A stretch of DNA of 64,000 bases from Proteus columbae (GTDB lineage Bacteria > Pseudomonadota > Gammaproteobacteria > Enterobacterales > Enterobacteriaceae). Where the stretch lies: contig NZ_CP043925.1 of the NCBI RefSeq assembly GCF_009914335.1, forward strand, positions 2,108,001 to 2,172,000, given 5' to 3'. Both the position numbers and the translations under genes were made by a program. The notes beneath the pieces were generated by a model. It was not told the DNA's origin. It ran no database searches and was given only the letters and a program-made list of their open reading frames with translations. Shown here one piece after another: positions 61,185-64,000 of this stretch; within the stretch, counting starts at the first letter, position 1; every line of letters starts with the position of its first letter.

Positions 61185-61970
61185 TTAATCATTATAAGCA
61201 GCTAATACATGTTGGCATAATGTAGAGCGTACACAATCTTCTTGCATAAATTTAATCACGCCTACACGATTATTGGCTTCAAATCGAATAAGAGCATCTG
61301 CTAATCCTGAATTTACATTTGAGGGTAAATCACACTGGGTAATATCTCCATTGACAACCACTGTAACATTTTCACCCATACGAGTTAGAAATAACTTCAT
61401 TTGATTTACCGTCACATTTTGCGCTTCATCTAAAATAACAAATGCATTTTCAAAAGTACGGCCTCGCATATAAGCAAAAGGCGCAATTTCGACTTTACCG
61501 ATTTCAGGTCTTAAACAGTATTGTAAAAATGAAGCACCTAAACGTTTGACTAATACGTCATAGACAGGACGAAAATAGGGTGCAAACTTTTCAGCGATAT
61601 CACCGGGTAAGAAACCAAGATCCTCATCAGCTTGCAACACAGGTCGAGTAACAATGATACGTTCTATTTCTTTATTAATTAAGGCATCGGCAGCCATTGC
61701 AGCGCTGAGAAAGGTTTTACCACAGCCCGCTTCCCCTGTGGCAAAAATAAGATTCTGGTGTTTAATTGCATTTATATATTGGCGTTGTGCTTCGTTGCGA
61801 GGAGATAACACCCTCTCATCACGCTTTTCTCTGGCCATACCAATTGTATTGATATCCCCAAATCCTGGTAAGACCATAACATTATCTCGATGTGCCCCAT
61901 TACGTTGCTCTTTACGTGAGGTACGTTTATTTTCTCGGCGTAAACGTGTTGCTGCTTTTTGTCTACTCAT
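61185..61970 (-). CDS. phoH: PhoH ATPase
   Basis: A 261-residue PhoH-family P-loop ATPase of the phosphate-starvation regulon. A basic, Arg-rich N-terminus (about 1-28) is followed by Walker A ATGEAGCGKTFL (about 77-88), the family block TRPVLQADEDLGFLPGDI and Walker B VILDEAQN. It follows E. coli PhoH closely in the core. A Pho box is present about 240 bp upstream; a leader ORF and terminator intervene (see those entries). The biochemical role is thought to be RNA-related but is not settled. Confidence 0.93.
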   Translation of the reverse strand: MSRQKAATRLRRENKRTSRKEQRNGAHRDNVMVLPGFGDINTIGMAREKRDERVLSPRNEAQRQYINAIKHQNLIFATGEAGCGKTFLSAAMAADALINKEIERIIVTRPVLQADEDLGFLPGDIAEKFAPYFRPVYDVLVKRLGASFLQYCLRPEIGKVEIAPFAYMRGRTFENAFVILDEAQNVTVNQMKLFLTRMGENVTVVVNGDITQCDLPSNVNSGLADALIRFEANNRVGVIKFMQEDCVRSTLCQHVLAAYND

Positions 61971-62068
61971 AGTGGAATTTATCCTTGTTAGTCTTCAAAA
62001 AGTCATCGACATCTCTGTTTATATTCCATTCACTTACCGATGAGTCCCCTTCAGACCCTGTTTAGTCG

Positions 62069-62134
62069 CAAAAAACAAAAAAACCGGTCACAATCCTGAA
62101 CATTAAACATCAATGAACGGTTGTTGCCGGTTTT
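62069..62134 (-). terminator. Intrinsic terminator in the phoH leader
   Basis: On the minus strand AAAACCGGCAACAA (complement of 62121-62134) pairs with TTGTGACCGGTTTT (complement of 62080-62093) over 14 positions with one mismatch and one G-U, loop 27 nt, followed by TTTGTTTTTT. It lies between the Pho box and phoH, about 100 nt before the phoH start. Confidence 0.75.
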
Positions 62135-62186
62135 CTGTGAGTAACGAGATATTTCCATTGCTTCTGTCATTCATATTCCCCATCAT
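62103..62186 (-). CDS. Candidate phoH leader peptide
   Basis: A 27-codon ORF downstream of the Pho box (MMGNMNDRSNGN at the start, ENRQQPFIDV at the end). Its stop (62103-62105) lies in the loop of the terminator hairpin and its last codons cover the first hairpin arm, so a translating ribosome would prevent the terminator from folding. Ribosome-binding sites are weak: GGGG precedes the third ATG (62174) at short spacing. Translation is unproven. Confidence 0.35.
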   Translation of the reverse strand: MMGNMNDRSNGNISLLTENRQQPFIDV

Positions 62187-62211
62187 GGAGTTAGAGTGAA
62201 AATTAACGAAG

Positions 62212-62233
62212 CTTTATGACAGTATAATGACAA
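62212..62233 (-). promoter_or_regulatory. Pho box of phoH
   Basis: On the minus strand TTGTCATTATACTGTCATAAAG holds two 7-bp direct repeats (TTGTCAT, CTGTCAT) at 11-bp spacing with AT-rich spacers, the standard PhoB-binding arrangement. It reads toward phoH and predicts induction by phosphate starvation. Confidence 0.8.
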
Positions 62234-62322
62234 AAGAAAAATATTTTCAATACTGAAATGATTTATAACGAGATGGACTTAACATAAAAATAACAATTAA
62301 GTGTTATTTTAGGGGGAAGTAA

Positions 62323-62766
62323 ATGAATTTCTTGCGATTACCTTTTGTTTATTGGTTATTACTTAACCTAATTCCATTTATTGGTTTTGAACTTCACTCT
62401 GGCTCTCTCAAAATGGGCTTCTTTTTTTACCTCGGTTTGCTCACCATTACGACTTCAGGGATCTGGCTTTTTTATTGCCTCTCATTTTTTATTAAACAAA
62501 AAACCTCTCCTAACCCCAATCACACCCCTCGACAATTAGTAATAAGTGGCCCTTATAAAATAAGTCGCAATCCTATGTATCTCGGTTTCTTAGATATTAG
62601 TATTGGGTTATTTTTTATTTTTGGTAATTGGGGATTTTTGGGCGCGGCAATTGCGTTTTACTTTATTACTGATCGCTATACGATAGTGCGTGAAGAGAAA
62701 ATCTTAAGTGAATTATTTCCACAAGCGTGGCAACAATATTGTCGCCACGTTCGTCGTTGGATGTAA
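62323..62766 (+). CDS. Isoprenylcysteine carboxyl methyltransferase-like membrane protein
   Basis: A 147-residue ICMT/phospholipid-methyltransferase-type membrane protein with about four helices. The SAM-binding signature is GPYKISRNPMYLGFL (about 89-103, the R-N-P-x-Y motif) and the terminal EEKILSELFPQAWQQYCRHVRRW (E-E-x-x-L...F...Y). AGGGGGAAG precedes the ATG. Substrate unknown. It is divergent from phoH and its promoter region lies next to the Pho box. Confidence 0.87.
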   Translation: MNFLRLPFVYWLLLNLIPFIGFELHSGSLKMGFFFYLGLLTITTSGIWLFYCLSFFIKQKTSPNPNHTPRQLVISGPYKISRNPMYLGFLDISIGLFFIFGNWGFLGAAIAFYFITDRYTIVREEKILSELFPQAWQQYCRHVRRWM

Positions 62767-62781
62767 TCTAAATAATTACGA

Positions 62782-63765
62782 TTAAGGCTGTTTACAGTTA
62801 TTAGCTAAACGGTAACCTGCCTTAATGGCCTCACTCTCTGTTTTAAATAAAACCGCATTTTTATCTGACATTGTTTTATAACCTGAGCAATGTGCAAAAT
62901 GGTAGATCTTGCTATTTACATTACCCTTAATGTCTCCCGATTGTGGTGTACTGGCTTGTTTCGGTGTTTCCACTTTGGCTCTAGTCACTGGCGTACTATT
63001 TGTTGCAGATAATCCTGCACCACTATTTTTATGCCCTAATTGCCATTTCATTTCACCCGTTACAAAAGGATTATGATATCCAACAATACGAGCAATACGG
63101 CTATCACGCTCTTTTTCCCATGCGGTTGGTGGATACGCATTATCCCAAGCCATTAATAACTGTTGCTGCTGACGTGACATTGAGAGGTTATAACGGTCGT
63201 GTAAATAGAAATAAACTCTTGCCACTTGGCCTTTGACTTCATTACGAGGTTCAAAAGTGCGAGAAGCAAAGTCAACACGACTACGACACTGCCCATATTG
63301 ATAAGGTGCTTGAGCGGGTAATTGTCCAAAACTAAAATTGCTACGATCACCGTTAACTTCACCAATAGATGGCGCTAAGTTATGTAAATCGGCTTCGATT
63401 TTGCCAAAAACAGGATCGTTTTTCACACAGTTAGTTCGACCTCCATTTTGCCAACATTGACGTTGATGCCCAAAAACCCATGCTGGAACAATATGTTCCC
63501 ACTCAATACGAGCCGCTCTTGTTTGCTGTGTTCTCACTTGATAACCACAACTGGCTAAATCAACACGACCTCCCGATTTCCCTACCCATTCCCAATCACA
63601 ACCACAATAAATCGTTCCTTGTGATTTTTGATTCTGATCATAATAAATACGTTCTTTTGCTATCTCTTTCGCTTTCGTGAAATTTTCAGGGGCTTGTGCT
63701 TGAACATTTAGCCCAATAACAAATAAACCCAACACAACCGCGGTATAGTGTAATATTTTTCTCAA
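62782..63765 (-). CDS. endA: Endonuclease I with extra C-terminal domain
   Basis: A 327-residue secreted nuclease. Signal peptide to about Ala24; the EndA/Dns nuclease domain follows (about 28-240) with YCGCDWEWVG, the catalytic RIEWEHIVPAWVFGHQRQC (His of E-H-I-V-P) and ADLHNLAPSIGEVNGDRSN (metal-binding Asn). E. coli EndA ends near 235. Here a Ser/Thr/Pro linker (about 245-275) leads to a small domain, GNVNSKIYHFAHCSGYKTMS then NAVLFKTESEAIKAGYRLANNC, that resembles the Ada-type metal-binding fold found as an add-on in other secreted nucleases. Confidence 0.88.
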   Translation of the reverse strand: MRKILHYTAVVLGLFVIGLNVQAQAPENFTKAKEIAKERIYYDQNQKSQGTIYCGCDWEWVGKSGGRVDLASCGYQVRTQQTRAARIEWEHIVPAWVFGHQRQCWQNGGRTNCVKNDPVFGKIEADLHNLAPSIGEVNGDRSNFSFGQLPAQAPYQYGQCRSRVDFASRTFEPRNEVKGQVARVYFYLHDRYNLSMSRQQQQLLMAWDNAYPPTAWEKERDSRIARIVGYHNPFVTGEMKWQLGHKNSGAGLSATNSTPVTRAKVETPKQASTPQSGDIKGNVNSKIYHFAHCSGYKTMSDKNAVLFKTESEAIKAGYRLANNCKQP

Positions 63766-63980
63766 AGTGGTATCTGCCTTACTCTTTATTTTATTAAACC
63801 CAATAAGAATTATCTTTAATAACCAACTGATAATCTTATTTTTATTTTGCCTAATATTATCTTTTTTTGATTTATTTTGGGCAATCTTTCTTGCTATTTT
63901 TTGTATAAAAAATAAAACAATAAGTGTGAATGGTGATAGAAAAAGCCGTTATTCTCGACATTAACGCAAAAGGGATTTGC

Positions 63981-64000
63981 TATGGTTTACTCCATCAATG
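63981..64000 (+). CDS. Possible start of a gene cut by the window end
   Basis: ATG at 63981 with AAGGGA 7 bp upstream begins MVYSIN before the sequence ends. Too short to identify. Confidence 0.35.

Noticed and set aside
63767..63964. 65-codon plus-strand ORF after endA
   Set aside because: Hydrophobic low-complexity translation of AT-rich promoter DNA with no ribosome-binding site; it overlaps the endA upstream region.

Overview
The window is an AT-rich, gammaproteobacterial chromosome segment. The core genes and their order match enterobacteria: murJ/rimJ/mdtH/yceB, then ycdY/ghrA/tRNA-Ser(GGA), then hemA-prfA-prmC-sirB1-kdsA divergent from lolB-ispE-prs, then ychH/pth/ychF. The accessory genes point to Proteus. 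A chromosomal class A cephalosporinase with its divergent LysR regulator (cumA/hugA with cumR) is typical of the P. vulgaris/P. penneri group rather than P. mirabilis. This species call is an inference from family knowledge, not a database match.

Layout. 1-9.8 kb holds the argS 3' end, a small lipoprotein, a 1 kb gene-free stretch, murJ, a TetR repressor with twin operators facing an acetyltransferase gene, rimJ, mdtH, a YceB lipoprotein, ycdY and a 2OG-Fe(II) oxygenase. 10-13 kb is one very AT-rich gene that reads as a compact AvrE/DspE-family type III effector, followed by ghrA and tRNA-Ser. 15-28 kb is housekeeping: dauA, yhcC, kdsA, sirB1, prmC, prfA, hemA, lolB, ispE, prs, ychH, pth and ychF. 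28-34.7 kb is an accessory island. Two SopA-like (pentapeptide plus HECT-like) effector genes flank the acetoin genes budA-budB. The longer one has Glu where SopA has its catalytic Cys, and the shorter one has lost the catalytic lobe. A decayed secreted-protein gene follows.

34.8-46.6 kb holds a PPC/DUF296 protein with a complete ECF-type vitamin/metal importer, a DedA protein, an operon of TAXI-TRAP transporter plus GntR regulator plus LhgO oxidase (import and oxidation of a 2-hydroxy-dicarboxylate is likely), then cumR/cumA. 46.7-55 kb holds an Lrp regulator facing a LysE exporter, HutD, a MocR regulator facing the cyanide-insensitive cytochrome bd oxidase (cioAB plus a DUF2474 subunit), DUF805, and a Fur-boxed siderophore-interacting reductase. 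55-60.7 kb is a chaperone-usher fimbrial operon whose tip-adhesin gene is frameshifted by an exact 10-bp tandem duplication. 61-64 kb holds phoH, preceded by a Pho box, a short leader ORF and an intrinsic terminator, then a small membrane methyltransferase and an endonuclease I with an extra C-terminal domain.

The best candidates for something undescribed are the three orphan type III effector-like genes lying far from any secretion apparatus in the window (including pseudo-E3 ligases), the phoH leader that looks like a translation-coupled attenuator, and the 10-bp duplication switch in the fimbrial adhesin. All calls were made by eye; similarity statements rest on remembered family sequences.
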